Shown here: in pieces, positions 49,028 to 58,430 of the stretch
How positions within the stretch are numbered: position 1 is the stretch's first letter
Layout of the letters: every line of letters starts with the position of its first letter
DNA from: Pseudoalteromonas sp. T1lg75
GTDB lineage: Bacteria; Pseudomonadota; Gammaproteobacteria; Enterobacterales; Alteromonadaceae
Length of the DNA: 64,000 nucleotides
Assembly: GCF_002964705.1 (NCBI RefSeq)
Contig: NZ_PQCD01000015.1
Span: forward strand, 248,001-312,000
Direction of reading: 5' to 3'
Notes under the pieces: model-generated
What the model was told of the DNA's origin: nothing
Database searches by the model: none
The model's input: only the letters and a program-made list of their open reading frames with translations
Made by a program: the position numbers and the translations under genes

Positions 49028-50310
49028 TGCAGTTATATAATTTGCAAGATAATGAGCAAGTGGTGTCTTTTGTTGAGGCGGTAAAAACTGGCCTAGGTCG
49101 CAATCAAGGGGTGTTTTTCCCTACCGAGCTGACGCCCTTGGCGGATGTTGATGCCTTACTGGAACTCGACTTTGTTACCCGCAGTGCCAAGGTATTGCGT
49201 CATCTGTTAGGGGATGAATTGAGCGATGACACCCTGGCGCACATGGTCGCGGGGGCCTTTACTTTCCCTGCGCCCTTGGTCAAGGTAGCCGATAACCTCC
49301 ATTGTTTAGAGCTGTTTCATGGCCCAACCTTGGCCTTTAAAGATTTTGGTGGGCGTTTTATGGCTCAGTGTCTGGCGCAGTTTAGTCAAGGCGAGAAGGT
49401 CACCATTTTAACCGCCACCAGTGGTGACACCGGGGCTGCGGTCGCTCATGCCTTTTATGGTAAAGAGAATGTCGATGTGGTGATCCTCTACCCCGAGGGC
49501 AAGATCTCCGAAGCACAGCAAAAACTCTTTACCACGCTCGGCGGCAACGTGCATTGTTACAGTGTTAAAGGTTCCTTCGACGATTGTCAGGCCATGGTGA
49601 AGCAGGGCTTCTTGGATGAAGAACTGAAATCGCGTCTCGGCCTTAACTCGGCAAACTCCATCAATATAAGCCGCCTGGTGGCGCAGGTTTGTTATTACTT
49701 TGAAGCGGTCGCGCAACTACCGAAAGAGCAAAGGGCACAGGCGCATATTTCCGTGCCCAGCGGCAACTTTGGTAACGTCTGTGCGGCCATGATAGCGGCG
49801 GTGATCGGCTTGCCTATCAGCAAGTTGTCGGCCACCACTAATCAAAACGATACCGTGCCGCGCTACCTGGAGTCCAAGCAGTGGCAACCGAATGAAACGC
49901 AAGAGTCCTTGTCCAATGCCATGGATGTAAGCCGACCAAACAACTGGCCGCGAGTGCAGGTGATGCTGGACAGTGGGCAGTTTGGCTATAACGACTTTTT
50001 CTCTCACAGTGTGGACGAAGCCACCACTGCGGCGGCGATGCGCGAGTTGCAGGAGTTGGGCTATATGGCCGAGCCCCACACTGCGATTGCCTACCAGGGG
50101 CTAAAGGCGGATTTGGCTTCGGGTGAGCAGGGGATCTTTTTGGCCACCGCTCATCCGGCCAAGTTTAAAGACAGCGTGGAAGATATTTTGGGTATTTCTT
50201 TGGATATGCCTAAGGCGCTCGCCGATGCCCTTGCCAAGCCCTGCTTAGCCGAGCCCATGGATGCCGATTATCAGCAATTGCGGGAGGCGATGCTGGCGAA
50301 ACTCGGTTAA
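49027..50310 (+). CDS. thrC: Threonine synthase
   Basis: PLP enzyme converting phosphohomoserine to threonine, the last step of the pathway. It is 427 residues (E. coli 428). The PLP lysine is in HGPTLAFKDFGGRF, and the PLP phosphate loop is SGNFGNV. The start codon overlaps the thrB stop (TAATG), so translation is coupled. The operon terminator follows 26 bases after the stop. Confidence 0.97.
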   Translation: MQLYNLQDNEQVVSFVEAVKTGLGRNQGVFFPTELTPLADVDALLELDFVTRSAKVLRHLLGDELSDDTLAHMVAGAFTFPAPLVKVADNLHCLELFHGPTLAFKDFGGRFMAQCLAQFSQGEKVTILTATSGDTGAAVAHAFYGKENVDVVILYPEGKISEAQQKLFTTLGGNVHCYSVKGSFDDCQAMVKQGFLDEELKSRLGLNSANSINISRLVAQVCYYFEAVAQLPKEQRAQAHISVPSGNFGNVCAAMIAAVIGLPISKLSATTNQNDTVPRYLESKQWQPNETQESLSNAMDVSRPNNWPRVQVMLDSGQFGYNDFFSHSVDEATTAAAMRELQELGYMAEPHTAIAYQGLKADLASGEQGIFLATAHPAKFKDSVEDILGISLDMPKALADALAKPCLAEPMDADYQQLREAMLAKLG

Positions 50311-50336
50311 TTTGGTAAGCTAGCTTTAGCATTAAC

Positions 50337-50362
50337 AAGACGGCTTCGGAGCCGTCTTTTTT
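50337..50362 (+). terminator. Terminator of the thr operon
   Basis: GACGGCT-TCGG-AGCCGTC with TTTTTT, a stable UUCG-like-loop hairpin. Confidence 0.92.
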
Positions 50363-50376
50363 ATTCGAGAGCTTAT

Positions 50377-51042
50377 ATGACATCCTGGTCCGATTTATTG
50401 GCAGCGCAAAAGCAGCAGGCCTATTTTCAAGAGACACTAGATTATGTGCAGCAACGCCGCGATGCGGGCGTTGCCGTGTATCCGCCCAAAGAACAGGTCT
50501 TTGAGGCATTTCACGTCACCGAGTTTGACGACGTTAAGGTGGTGATTTTAGGCCAGGATCCATACCATGGCCCAAACCAGGCTCATGGCTTATGTTTTTC
50601 TGTGTTGCCCGGGGTCAAGCCGCCCCCGTCCTTGGCTAATATGTACAAGGAATTGGCGCAAGACGTTAATGGTTTTAATATTCCAGAGCACGGGTACTTA
50701 CAGTCCTGGGCTGAGCAGGGAGTGTTATTGCTCAATACCGTGCTTACGGTGGAGCAGGGTCAGGCCCATTCTCACAAGCACTTGGGTTGGGAGCATTTTA
50801 CCGATCAGGTGATCGCGGCACTGAACGAGCAAGGTGAAGGCATTGTCTTTTTACTTTGGGGCGCGCACGCTCAAAAGAAGGGCAAGCATATCAACACCAA
50901 TAAGCATTTTGTGCTTAAAGCGCCGCACCCGTCTCCCTTGTCTGCACACCGAGGCTTTTTTGGCTGTGGCCACTTTTCAAAGGCCAACACCCTGCTTGCA
51001 GAGCAAGGAAAACAGCCTATCGACTGGACCTTACCCAGCTAA
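50377..51042 (+). CDS. ung: Uracil-DNA glycosylase
   Basis: Family 1 uracil-DNA glycosylase that removes uracil from DNA as the first step of base-excision repair. It is 221 residues. The catalytic motif is [14 protein letters not shown] with the water-activating Asp, and the DNA-intercalation loop is [13 protein letters not shown]. It follows the thr terminator with a short leader. Confidence 0.98.
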   Translation: MTSWSDLLAAQKQQAYFQETLDYVQQRRDAGVAVYPPKEQVFEAFHVTEFDDVKVVILGQDPYHGPNQAHGLCFSVLPGVKPPPSLANMYKELAQDVNGFNIPEHGYLQSWAEQGVLLLNTVLTVEQGQAHSHKHLGWEHFTDQVIAALNEQGEGIVFLLWGAHAQKKGKHINTNKHFVLKAPHPSPLSAHRGFFGCGHFSKANTLLAEQGKQPIDWTLPS

Positions 51043-51053
51043 ACTAACACCAT

Positions 51054-51085
51054 AAAAAAAGGAGCAATCAAATTGCTCCTTTTTA
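51054..51085. terminator. Bidirectional terminator between ung and the DUF3545 gene
   Basis: AAAAAAAGGAGCAAT-CAA-ATTGCTCCTTTTTA, a perfect inverted repeat with A and T runs on both sides. It serves the converging genes. Confidence 0.9.
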
Positions 51086-51271
51086 TTAGAAATCGAGTTC
51101 TTCTAAGGCGATATCATCGCTGAACAGATCGAGTTCCTGCAGTTCTTTACGAAGACGCTGTTTATCTTTTAGTGCTTCTATTTCGCGCCATTTACGTTTT
51201 TTATTACGACCGGAAGTTTTTCTGGTCTCTGGACCTTCTATTATTTTTATTAGTTCATTCAGACTATCCAT
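51086..51271 (-). CDS. DUF3545 family small protein
   Basis: A 61-residue basic/acidic protein of the DUF3545 family, found in Vibrio, Shewanella and relatives, with no known function. The core KKRKWREIEALKDKQRLRKE is the family signature and would form a charged helix. The ATG at 51271 follows AGGAGAG. A longer frame from 51322 has no ribosome site and is rejected. Confidence 0.85.
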   Translation of the reverse strand: MDSLNELIKIIEGPETRKTSGRNKKRKWREIEALKDKQRLRKELQELDLFSDDIALEELDF

Positions 51272-51429
51272 GACACTCTCCTGTATAACTAACGCAATCA
51301 ATCTATACCATAGAAAGTGCAAAAATAAAACGAAATTGTTTATTTTAAGTTACAGAGAAGTGATGTTTTTATTACCGTTGAGGTGGGGGTAACGCCAGCA
51401 GTTTGCTGGCGTTATATTTTGGAAGAAAA

Positions 51430-52380
51430 TTAGAGGGAAGAGAAACGACGTTCGAGCTCCTCTTGCGCTTCGGCGAAGGCGCGTATGCCCTCTGCTAGTT
51501 TCTCGGTGGCCATGGCATCTTGGTTATGTAGCCAGCGGAATTCGCTTTCACTTAGGGCTGCAGGTTTAGGCGCCACACAAGTCGGTGGCGTTAGCTGGTA
51601 TTCCTTGTTTTCCGGTAACTGCGCTAACTCTTCAAGCAGGGCCGGGCTAATGGTTAGGCGGTCACAGCCGGTCAATGCCAGGATCTCGCCGGTGTTTCTG
51701 AAACTGGCACCCATGACGATGGTTTCATAACCATGGCCTTTGTAAAATTCATAAATGCTGCGCACCGATTGCACTCCGGGATCTGCCAGCGGATCGCTTG
51801 GCTTTTCCATGCCATTGGCCACATGCCAGTCGAGAATACGGCCAACAAAGGGAGAGATCAAATAGACGTTAGCATCGGCACAGGCGCGGGCCTGGGCTTC
51901 ACTAAAGAGCAGAGTCAGGTTGCAACGAATGCCTTCCTTTTCCAATTGCTCGGCGGCTTTAATCCCTTCCCAGGTCGACGCTATCTTAATTAAAATCTTT
52001 TCGCGACCCACGCCCTCAAGTTCATACAAACTTAGAAGTTGTTTCGCTTTCACTATGCTTGCTTGGGTATCGAATGACAGACGCGCATCGACTTCGGTAG
52101 AAATATAACCGGGAACGATCTCGGCGATTTCCTTGCCAATCAATACGGCGAAGTAATCACAGGCGAGTGCCAGTTGGGCGCCGGTATCATCACTTTGGCT
52201 GCGAGCATATTGCCAGGCCTTCTCTAGATAGGGTTGATAGGCTGGGATTTCGCTAGCCTTAAGTAAGAGTGATGGGTTGGTGGTCGCATCCTGGGGTTGA
52301 TGCTTACGTATCGCTTCAATATCACCGGTGTCGGCAACAATCGTTGAATGTTGTTTCAACTCTTGTAGTGCTGTAGTCAT
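51430..52380 (-). CDS. tal: Transaldolase
   Basis: Non-oxidative pentose phosphate pathway enzyme transferring a dihydroxyacetone unit through a Schiff-base lysine. It is 316 residues. The Schiff-base Lys is in [12 protein letters not shown], and the N-terminal [12 protein letters not shown] and [10 protein letters not shown] are family motifs. As in E. coli it lies close to yaaA and the thr operon, here divergent from yaaA. Confidence 0.97.
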   Translation of the reverse strand: MTTALQELKQHSTIVADTGDIEAIRKHQPQDATTNPSLLLKASEIPAYQPYLEKAWQYARSQSDDTGAQLALACDYFAVLIGKEIAEIVPGYISTEVDARLSFDTQASIVKAKQLLSLYELEGVGREKILIKIASTWEGIKAAEQLEKEGIRCNLTLLFSEAQARACADANVYLISPFVGRILDWHVANGMEKPSDPLADPGVQSVRSIYEFYKGHGYETIVMGASFRNTGEILALTGCDRLTISPALLEELAQLPENKEYQLTPPTCVAPKPAALSESEFRWLHNQDAMATEKLAEGIRAFAEAQEELERRFSSL

Positions 52381-52687
52381 GTGCTTTCCTCATTCCAAGC
52401 ATATAGCGTCTACGGAGTTTATCGTCTGTGCCTATGGCAAATAGATAAACACTTATAGGTTATGTAGTTAATGTTGCACCTTAGTGACAACCATGGGGAG
52501 GTCAATTGTCCGTGCCAGGGGATTGATGTTACTTAAAAAACATCAAAGTGAACCGGTCGCCGCCGATTAGGCGAGAGCGTATGGCACGCAGACCGATTAA
52601 GAGTCAACAGACCCTTTAATAAAGCGTGATCTTTGCTTTATTTAATGTTGAAATTGACACTATTACAGAGCCAAGTCAACAGCAATT
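52381..52687. other. Divergent intergenic region between tal and yaaA
   Basis: About 300 bases without a gene. Two inverted repeats are present: GTTTATC-N20-GATAAAC (52417-52450) near tal, and a perfect AATAAAGC-N9-GCTTTATT (52618-52642) 45 bases before yaaA. The second could be an operator or a 5' hairpin in the yaaA leader. No OxyR-type site was recognised. Confidence 0.45.
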
Positions 52688-53467
52688 ATGATCACAGTTA
52701 TTTCCCCTGCAAAAAACCTTGATTACGAAACCGCAGCCCCGGTTGCAACGCATAGCCAACCCGAGTTGCTGGCCCACAGTGAAGAGTTGATTTCTGTGTG
52801 TCGCGATTTGACACCGCAACAAATCGGCAGCCTGATGAAGATAAGCGATAAGCTTGCCGGTTTAAATGCCGCCCGCTTTAGTGAATGGTCTCGGCCGTTT
52901 AACAGCGACAATGCCAAGCAGGCCATTTTTGCCTTTAACGGTGATGTCTACACTGGATTGGAAGCGAGCAGCCTCAGTGATGATGCGCTTGATTATGCAC
53001 AAGGGCATTTACGCATTCTCTCCGGTTTGTACGGGGTGCTTAAGCCGCTCGATTTAATGCAGGCCTATCGCTTGGAAATGGGCACTAAACTGGAAAACCC
53101 CCGAGGCACTAATCTATACCAATTCTGGGGCAGTATCATTGCCGAAAAGCTCAATGAAGCCCTGGCTCAAAGCGGTGCTAAACAACTTATCAACCTTGCC
53201 TCGAACGAATATTTTAAGGCGGTGGACAAAAAAGCACTGAACGCCGACATTATTACGCCGGTATTTAAAGACTGTAAGAATGGTCAATATAAGGTGATCA
53301 GCTTTTACGCGAAAAAGGCCCGTGGCATGATGGCCCGTTATATCATGGAAAATAAGGTGGATTCCCTGGCGCAACTAAAGCAGTTTTCCAGCGCTGGTTA
53401 TTACTTTAGTGCCGAAGCCACGGCCAAGGAAAATGAGCCGGTGTTTTTGCGTGAAGAGCAAGGGTAA
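52688..53467 (+). CDS. yaaA: Peroxide stress protein YaaA (DUF328)
   Basis: A 259-residue protein of the YaaA/DUF328 family, which in E. coli lowers free iron during hydrogen peroxide stress. The start [14 protein letters not shown] and the segments [35 protein letters not shown] and [13 protein letters not shown] are diagnostic. Its own terminator follows. Confidence 0.96.
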   Translation: MITVISPAKNLDYETAAPVATHSQPELLAHSEELISVCRDLTPQQIGSLMKISDKLAGLNAARFSEWSRPFNSDNAKQAIFAFNGDVYTGLEASSLSDDALDYAQGHLRILSGLYGVLKPLDLMQAYRLEMGTKLENPRGTNLYQFWGSIIAEKLNEALAQSGAKQLINLASNEYFKAVDKKALNADIITPVFKDCKNGQYKVISFYAKKARGMMARYIMENKVDSLAQLKQFSSAGYYFSAEATAKENEPVFLREEQG

Positions 53468-53481
53468 GAAATCCGAACAAT

Positions 53482-53509
53482 AAAAAAAGCGCTTCAGGCG
53501 CTTTTTTTA
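53482..53509. terminator. Terminator after yaaA
   Basis: AAAAAAAGCGC-TTCAG-GCGCTTTTTTT, flanked by A and T runs. It is probably bidirectional, serving also the minus-strand EF-hand gene. Confidence 0.9.
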
Positions 53510-53544
53510 TTGGCTAATTGCAGCTTACGGCGTAAGGCCGTGCC

Positions 53545-53781
53545 TTATTGGCGGGCGTAATTGGTAAATTCGCGTAACGACAATTTGCCGTCTTTGTCTT
53601 GATCATAGCTGCTAAAGCGTGACCACAAAGCCGGTTCTTGTGCGGCTTCCGACTTGCTGATAGCGCCGTCGCGGTTTCGGTCTAACTCTTTAAAGCGCGA
53701 CTCGATACTGCCTGCCTGCACCGCGATGGTGAAGAGGGCAAGCATCAAGGTGCTTAAAATCAGTACTGCAATTTTGTTCAT
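53545..53781 (-). CDS. Small secreted EF-hand protein
   Basis: A 78-residue protein with a Sec signal peptide (about 1-23, ending VQA). Two EF-hand calcium loops follow: DRNRDGAISKSE and DQDKDGKLSLRE, each with the Asp/Asn ligands and the final Glu in the right places. It is expected to bind calcium in the periplasm or outside the cell. The partner and role are unknown. It lies downstream of another small secreted protein on the same strand (88-base gap), and the two might be co-transcribed. Confidence 0.85.
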   Translation of the reverse strand: MNKIAVLILSTLMLALFTIAVQAGSIESRFKELDRNRDGAISKSEAAQEPALWSRFSSYDQDKDGKLSLREFTNYARQ

Positions 53782-53869
53782 GTAAAAATCCTAGCGTACA
53801 GGTTACGCATCTTATGTTTTTAGCCTAACCAAGTTTATCACCTTGTCCAAGGAGAATAAGATTAACTGC

Positions 53870-54064
53870 CTAATTGTTGAGACTAAGCTGGCCCTCGGCT
53901 GCTTGCGGCTTAGGTGTCGGTTGTGAATTGTCAGGCCTTGCTCGTGTTGGGTCAACCGACAGATTAGCTGGAAGGCTCATTGCCGAGCTCGACTTCGGTG
54001 GCTGTTTAGCGCTGACTAGGGTAACACATAAGATTAAAGCTACGACTAAAACTACACGTCGCAC
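53870..54064 (-). CDS. Small secreted protein with Pro-rich tail, unknown function
   Basis: A 64-residue protein from a GTG at 54064, which has a GGAG site six bases upstream. The signal peptide is MRRVVLVVALILCVTLVSA, leaving a mature part of about 45 residues rich in Ser, Pro, Asn and Gln with no cysteine. There is no known domain. A sigma-54-type promoter lies about 90 bases upstream on the same strand. It is divergent from glrK, whose system activates sigma-54 promoters, so a regulatory link is possible. The short length makes the call moderate. Confidence 0.6.
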   Translation of the reverse strand: MRRVVLVVALILCVTLVSAKQPPKSSSAMSLPANLSVDPTRARPDNSQPTPKPQAAEGQLSLNN

Positions 54065-54150
54065 GGTATTCTCCAATTCATAGTGGCTTAATTGAAACTC
54101 ATTTATATATGTATGTGTAAGGTCTTTAGACCGCAGGGCCGCTTTCCTAA

Positions 54151-54166
54151 CAAATTCAGTGCCAAT
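54151..54166 (-). promoter_or_regulatory. Sigma-54-type promoter on the minus strand
   Basis: Read on the minus strand, TTGGCACTGAATTTGTT carries a perfect -24 TGGCAC and a -12 TTGT with the correct ten-base GG-to-G spacing. It points to the small secreted protein gene ending at 53870. The -12 differs from the consensus TTGC by one base. Confidence 0.5.
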
Positions 54167-54207
54167 TTTTAAAATTCATATTTTTCAATTGGTTATATTT
54201 TTAGGTT

Positions 54208-54219
54208 GCGTAATTACGC
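54208..54219. promoter_or_regulatory. Perfect 12-base palindrome between glrK and the small secreted gene
   Basis: GCGTAATTACGC is a perfect palindrome about 45 bases beyond the -24 element of the minus-strand sigma-54-like promoter and about 100 bases before glrK. It is a candidate operator, but the binding protein is unknown. Confidence 0.35.
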
Positions 54220-54320
54220 GGACAGGTTGTAGCTATTTTGCAACACTTTATGGTTTCCATTATTTTTTTTACTAAATTTCAGTTAGTTAGTTTTTCGCTT
54301 TTTGGCAACAAGGAGTCTCG

Positions 54321-55736
54321 GTGATTTTTCGTATGCTGCACTGGCGCCCAAGCCTGTTTGCCCAATTCTTTATCGGCGTGGCCATTCTTCTGGTGCCATT
54401 GGCGCTGGTGGTCGTGGTTTTTTTACAAGCCCTTGACGAGCATATGGTCAATACCCAGCAGATGGTATTAAGCAGTTATCAAAAGAATGAACAATTCAAT
54501 GAGTTTAAGCAGCTGTTCCAGTCCTTGGAGCGGGCTACGTTGCAAAACTGGGTATTAAAAAGCGAGCAGCTGAGTAAGGCGGTCAGTGAGCAATGGCAGA
54601 AGGCCGATGCGCTGTTGGCACAACAGACGGAGGCGGCCAATACAAAGAATGAACTGGCACGGTGGCAGCAGCTGCAGTCCACTTTTGTGGCCACCAGAGA
54701 AAATATAGAGCAGCAAGAGCAGGCCAATGCCGAGTTATTCGCCCCGCTACGCCAACAATTAAACAGCCATGGCAATTGGCTTCATAGCCATACCAAGGAG
54801 CAAATTGACCAGGCGCAGCAGGCGCTCACGGATCTGCAGCAAAGTTTTATTAATTGGCTGGTGGCCCTGGTGCCCATTGTGCTGTTGCTCGGCGGTGGCT
54901 ATTTATGGCGTTTAAGCAGCAACCTGGGATATTTATCCCGGGTGATAAGCCAATTAGGTCGCGGTGATTGGGATGTGGATATCCAGCTGACCGGTGCCAA
55001 AGAGCTGCGAGAGTTGGGACAAAAACTCAATTGGATGCAGCAACAATTGCAAAGTTTAGAGCAGCAAAAAGACACCTTCTTACGTCATGTAACTCATGAA
55101 CTAAAAACGCCCTTGGCCTCTATGGTTGAGGGCTGTGATTTATTGCAAGAACAGCTGGTGGGTCCTATTAACGAGCAGCAGCAAGATGTATTACAGCTCA
55201 TTAGTCAAAGTACCGAACGACTTCATGAGATGATTAAAAACCTGCTTAATTACAATGCCATTAAGGCGCGAACCCTGAGTACCAAGGGCTGCCAACTGGA
55301 TGCCTTGCGAGCTCAGGTGCAGGAGCATTTTGCCGAGCGCCTGCACCTGGCCAAGCAAACCCTGTTATGGCGTTGTCCGCCTGAGCTAAAAGAGTTACCG
55401 CTTGATGGTGAATTGCTGCAAATGATCTTGGTGCAACTGGTATCAAACGCCATTAAGTTTTCACCGACCGGGGCGCAAATTGAGGTTCATATAGAGCGTT
55501 CTAAACAGGAGCTGGAAATAGCCGTGGTCGATCAGGGCCCGGGTATAAAAGAGGCCGAGCGCGAACGTTTGTTTGATGCCTTTTATCAGGGACAGGCGGC
55601 CAAGGGAAGTAGCGTCGCCGGCAGTGGTTTGGGTTTGTCCATCGTCAAGGAATGCGTCAATCAGCTCAATGGCGAGGTGCAGATCCATTCAGGCTCACCT
55701 CAGGGCAGTTGTTTTAGGCTTAAGTTTAGTTGCTAG
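54321..55736 (+). CDS. glrK: Sensor histidine kinase GlrK (QseE)
   Basis: Membrane sensor kinase of 471 residues, first gene of a glrK-qseG-glrR set. The transmembrane segments are about 13-37 and 178-196 with a helical, Gln-rich periplasmic sensor between. A HAMP domain follows (about 197-250), then the H-box with His259 in FLRHVTHELKTPLASM, and the ATPase domain with LVSNAIKFSPTG, DQGPGI and GSGLGLSIVKE. The start is a GTG with AAGGAG five bases upstream. An ATG four codons later is less well spaced. In E. coli this kinase phosphorylates GlrR under envelope-related signals. Confidence 0.92.
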   Translation: MIFRMLHWRPSLFAQFFIGVAILLVPLALVVVVFLQALDEHMVNTQQMVLSSYQKNEQFNEFKQLFQSLERATLQNWVLKSEQLSKAVSEQWQKADALLAQQTEAANTKNELARWQQLQSTFVATRENIEQQEQANAELFAPLRQQLNSHGNWLHSHTKEQIDQAQQALTDLQQSFINWLVALVPIVLLLGGGYLWRLSSNLGYLSRVISQLGRGDWDVDIQLTGAKELRELGQKLNWMQQQLQSLEQQKDTFLRHVTHELKTPLASMVEGCDLLQEQLVGPINEQQQDVLQLISQSTERLHEMIKNLLNYNAIKARTLSTKGCQLDALRAQVQEHFAERLHLAKQTLLWRCPPELKELPLDGELLQMILVQLVSNAIKFSPTGAQIEVHIERSKQELEIAVVDQGPGIKEAERERLFDAFYQGQAAKGSSVAGSGLGLSIVKECVNQLNGEVQIHSGSPQGSCFRLKFSC

Positions 55737-55746
55737 TGGAGTCGAA

Positions 55747-56298
55747 ATGTTGAAATTTTCCAAGTGTGTGGTCGTGCTACTGGTGCCTTTGTTGAGTCTG
55801 GGCTGTCAACTGCCTGGCCCAAGAACGACGGAGGCCGGTGGTCAGTTAGGTGAGCTTGAAAAGCAGGCCCCCAACCCTAAACCCAGACCCAAGCAACAGC
55901 CCATCTATCCCAGTGCAGAGCAACTGGTGCAGTGGCATGCACAGCAGTGCGGTGGTTTTACCTCGGCCACTGAGTTACAGGAATATGTGGCGGCACCCAG
56001 GCTGAAGCAGTTCTTCGCCCGATTGTGTTTGCGCGGCCAAAGTAGCCCGGATGAGCTGCTTAGCGAGCTCGAGGTGATCAGCGGTCAGTATTACTGGCCC
56101 GAGTCCAGCGCCCGGTACTTTTGGCTGCTGAAGCAACAGCTTCAGGCCAACAGCCAACAACAGCAACAACTTACTAAGCTGCGTCAAGAGCAGCAGCAAA
56201 TGCAGGAAAAAATGCAAAAGACCCTGTCGTCGCTGGCGGCCATCGAGCAGCAGTTGCTGCAACGTGCCTCTCAGCAGGAGGATAACAATGAGTTCTAA
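55747..56298 (+). CDS. qseG: QseG-like outer-membrane lipoprotein (YfhG)
   Basis: Lipoprotein between the kinase and regulator genes, as in E. coli, where QseG contacts the periplasmic part of the kinase. It is 183 residues with a signal peptide ending in lipobox SLGC (Cys20). A Pro/Lys-rich linker, a central conserved segment (about 58-120, with two cysteines) and a C-terminal Gln-rich coiled coil (about 130-180) follow. Its ATG follows a GGAG site ten bases after glrK. Its end overlaps the glrR start by 11 bases. Confidence 0.88.
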   Translation: MLKFSKCVVVLLVPLLSLGCQLPGPRTTEAGGQLGELEKQAPNPKPRPKQQPIYPSAEQLVQWHAQQCGGFTSATELQEYVAAPRLKQFFARLCLRGQSSPDELLSELEVISGQYYWPESSARYFWLLKQQLQANSQQQQQLTKLRQEQQQMQEKMQKTLSSLAAIEQQLLQRASQQEDNNEF

Positions 56299-57637
56299 AG
56301 CACGGGTTTTACTCGTTGACGATGATGTCAGTTTATTAAAACTACTGACCATAAGGCTGATGGCCAATGACTATGAAGTGATCACGGCCAATAGCGCTCC
56401 CCAGGCATTGAGTGAGCTGCAACAGCAAACCTTTGATGTGGTGTTGACCGACTTGCGCATGGATGACATGGACGGCATGCAACTGGCCGAGCAAGTGCAA
56501 CAACTTTACCCCAGCCTGCCTGTGGTGATGATGACAGCTCACGGGTCCATTCCCGATGCGGTGCGCGCCACCAAGCAAGGTATTTTTGCGTTTTTGACCA
56601 AACCTATCGACAAGGATGAGCTGATCGACACCCTGGCAAAAGCGGTGCGTCTGCATGGCCAGGGACATGGTCAATCGCAGCAAGCCAGTCACCCCTATAT
56701 AGTGACCCGTAGCGCCACTATGTACCACCTGCTGGAGCAGGTACGTATGGTCGGCGCAACTGATGTGAATGTATTGATTTCGGGGGCCAGTGGTACGGGT
56801 AAAGAGCTGTTGGCCAGGGCCGTGCATGAGAGCAGTGCAGTCAGCAATGGCCCCTTTGTCGCCATTAACTGCGGCGCTGTGCCTGCCGAGCTCTTGGAAT
56901 CCCAGTTGTTTGGTCATAAAAAGGGCGCCTTCACCGGGGCCACCGCCGATCACGTGGGGCTATTTTCCGAGGCCCAAAATGGCACCCTGTTTCTGGATGA
57001 AATAGGGGATATGCCATTGAACTTGCAGGTTAAACTGCTCCGCGTACTGCAAGAGAAAAAGATTCGTCCAGTCGGTCATAGTGAGGAAATTCCGGTTAAT
57101 GTCAGAGTGGTGTCGGCCACCCACAAGGATTTGCCGGCGGCGATCCGCGAAAACAGCTTTCGTGAGGATCTCTACTATCGTTTAAACGTGGTGAACCTGC
57201 GTTTGCCACCGCTGAGCGAACGTCGCGAGGATATCTCCCTATTGGCGCATCACTTTTGTGAGCAAATTGCCGCCCGTCAGCAACAAGGGGTGAAGCGTTT
57301 CAGCGATGATGCCATGGACTTGCTATTACGCCACGATTGGCCCGGTAATATTCGCCAACTGCAAAACGTGATAGAACAAGTCGTGGCACTGAGTCCCGGG
57401 GTGTTGATAAGCGCCCAGCAGGTGGCCATGGCCTTGCAGTGTGAGCTCGAGGCCAGCTCTCCCATTGCTTTAAACGAGGCTAAGCGTCAGTTTGAACGTC
57501 AGTACTTGATCAATGTCCTGAAAATGGTGGATGGCAATGTGGCCCAGGCGGCCAAACTGGCCAAACGCAATCGCAGCGACTTTTATAAGCTGATCAAAAA
57601 ACATGAGATCGACGTGGAGCAATTCAGCCGCGACTGA
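56288..57637 (+). CDS. glrR: Sigma-54-dependent response regulator GlrR (QseF)
   Basis: NtrC-type activator of 449 residues. The receiver domain has phosphoacceptor Asp55. The AAA+ domain has Walker A GASGTGKE (166-173), the sigma-54-contacting loop GAFTGA (213-218) and Walker B GTLFLDEIGD. A C-terminal Fis-type HTH ends in NVAQAAKLAKRNRSDFYKLI. All key residues for sigma-54 activation are present. The ATG at 56288 has an AGGAGG site inside the qseG end, so translation is coupled. In enteric bacteria it activates glmY and rpoE promoters. No glmY-like RNA was recognised here. Confidence 0.95.
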   Translation: MSSKARVLLVDDDVSLLKLLTIRLMANDYEVITANSAPQALSELQQQTFDVVLTDLRMDDMDGMQLAEQVQQLYPSLPVVMMTAHGSIPDAVRATKQGIFAFLTKPIDKDELIDTLAKAVRLHGQGHGQSQQASHPYIVTRSATMYHLLEQVRMVGATDVNVLISGASGTGKELLARAVHESSAVSNGPFVAINCGAVPAELLESQLFGHKKGAFTGATADHVGLFSEAQNGTLFLDEIGDMPLNLQVKLLRVLQEKKIRPVGHSEEIPVNVRVVSATHKDLPAAIRENSFREDLYYRLNVVNLRLPPLSERREDISLLAHHFCEQIAARQQQGVKRFSDDAMDLLLRHDWPGNIRQLQNVIEQVVALSPGVLISAQQVAMALQCELEASSPIALNEAKRQFERQYLINVLKMVDGNVAQAAKLAKRNRSDFYKLIKKHEIDVEQFSRD

Positions 57638-57681
57638 TTACCCGTTATAATGCCGCCAGCACAATTCAAAAGGAGTGAGCG

Positions 57682-58182
57682 ATGCAATTATTTATGGTTT
57701 ATCTCGGCGGGCGTATTGAGGGCTGTCATATCGAGATGCACGACGTGCGTTTTGTCGTTGGCGAGCGCATAGAAGATTGCTACGGCAAGCTCAAAGCCCA
57801 GTGGGTCGGCAATAAAAACAGCGTGCATATGGACAGCTATATGGCAGTGCGCCATATCGACGGTTACGCGGTGAGCCTGGGTGATGCGCCGCAACAGCGC
57901 AGTGAGCGCCTCTATTTCGTAAATTTAGGTGGTTATCGTGCCGATGACATGGCCGAGCAACATGCCTTTACCCTGACCGTGGCATCCAGCGCCGAGCAGG
58001 CAAAGCAACGAGTTAAACAGCGTTTGCTCACCGACATGAGTCATCAGCATAAAGATGATTTACATGAGGTGGATGATTGCTTTGCCCTGGATCTGCTCGA
58101 CGGCCAGTATCATATTCACCTTACCCCCAGTAATCAGGCACAAGCCATGCATCCGGACTGGTTCGGCTACCATGTACTTTAG
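57682..58182 (+). CDS. DUF1543 domain protein
   Basis: A 166-residue cytoplasmic protein of the DUF1543 family, function unknown. The N-terminal segment LFMVYLGGRIEGCHIEMHDVRFVVG is the family signature, and the same fold seems repeated in the C-terminal half, which ends in HPDWFGYHVL. An AAAGGAG ribosome site precedes the ATG. It is 44 bases after glrR with no clear terminator between, so it may be read from the same message. It overlaps the converging membrane-protein gene by four bases. Confidence 0.85.
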   Translation: MQLFMVYLGGRIEGCHIEMHDVRFVVGERIEDCYGKLKAQWVGNKNSVHMDSYMAVRHIDGYAVSLGDAPQQRSERLYFVNLGGYRADDMAEQHAFTLTVASSAEQAKQRVKQRLLTDMSHQHKDDLHEVDDCFALDLLDGQYHIHLTPSNQAQAMHPDWFGYHVL

Positions 58183-58403
58183 TCGTCGCTTTGCTCTTGC
58201 TTGATAGCGATGCGGATGGCGAGGATCACCAAGGCGAACAATGCAAAAGGCAAGGCTGCCAGTGCATATTCCACCAGGTTGCTATCTTGATAATTGGGCT
58301 GTAAAACGAAATGCCCGCCGACGCACAGGGCGATGGCGATAAATAGAATGGGCAGCAGGGCGAGCTCTTTTTTGGCCTGATGTTTTTTCACAAGCGACTT
58401 CAC
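58179..58403 (-). CDS. Small inner-membrane protein with two predicted helices
   Basis: A protein of about 74 residues with two hydrophobic segments (LALLPILFIAIALCVGG and ALAALPFALFALVILAI) and a short charged C-terminus. The start is uncertain. I use the GTG at 58403, but a TTG at 58451 in the same frame would give 90 residues, and neither has a good ribosome site. I do not recognise a family. Confidence 0.55.
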   Translation of the reverse strand: MKSLVKKHQAKKELALLPILFIAIALCVGGHFVLQPNYQDSNLVEYALAALPFALFALVILAIRIAIKQEQSDD

Positions 58404-58430
58404 GTGCGGATAAAGAGCGTTATTGTAATT

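Noticed and set aside
52496..52516. Possible sigma-54 promoter on the minus strand before tal (TGGCACGGACAATTGA)
   Set aside because: The -24 element is perfect but the spacing to the -12 G is one base too long, and no activator sites were seen.
54077..54320. GlmY-like sRNA upstream of glrK
   Set aside because: In enteric bacteria glmY sits here, but I found no matching hairpin-terminator on the plus strand and no plus-strand sigma-54 site.
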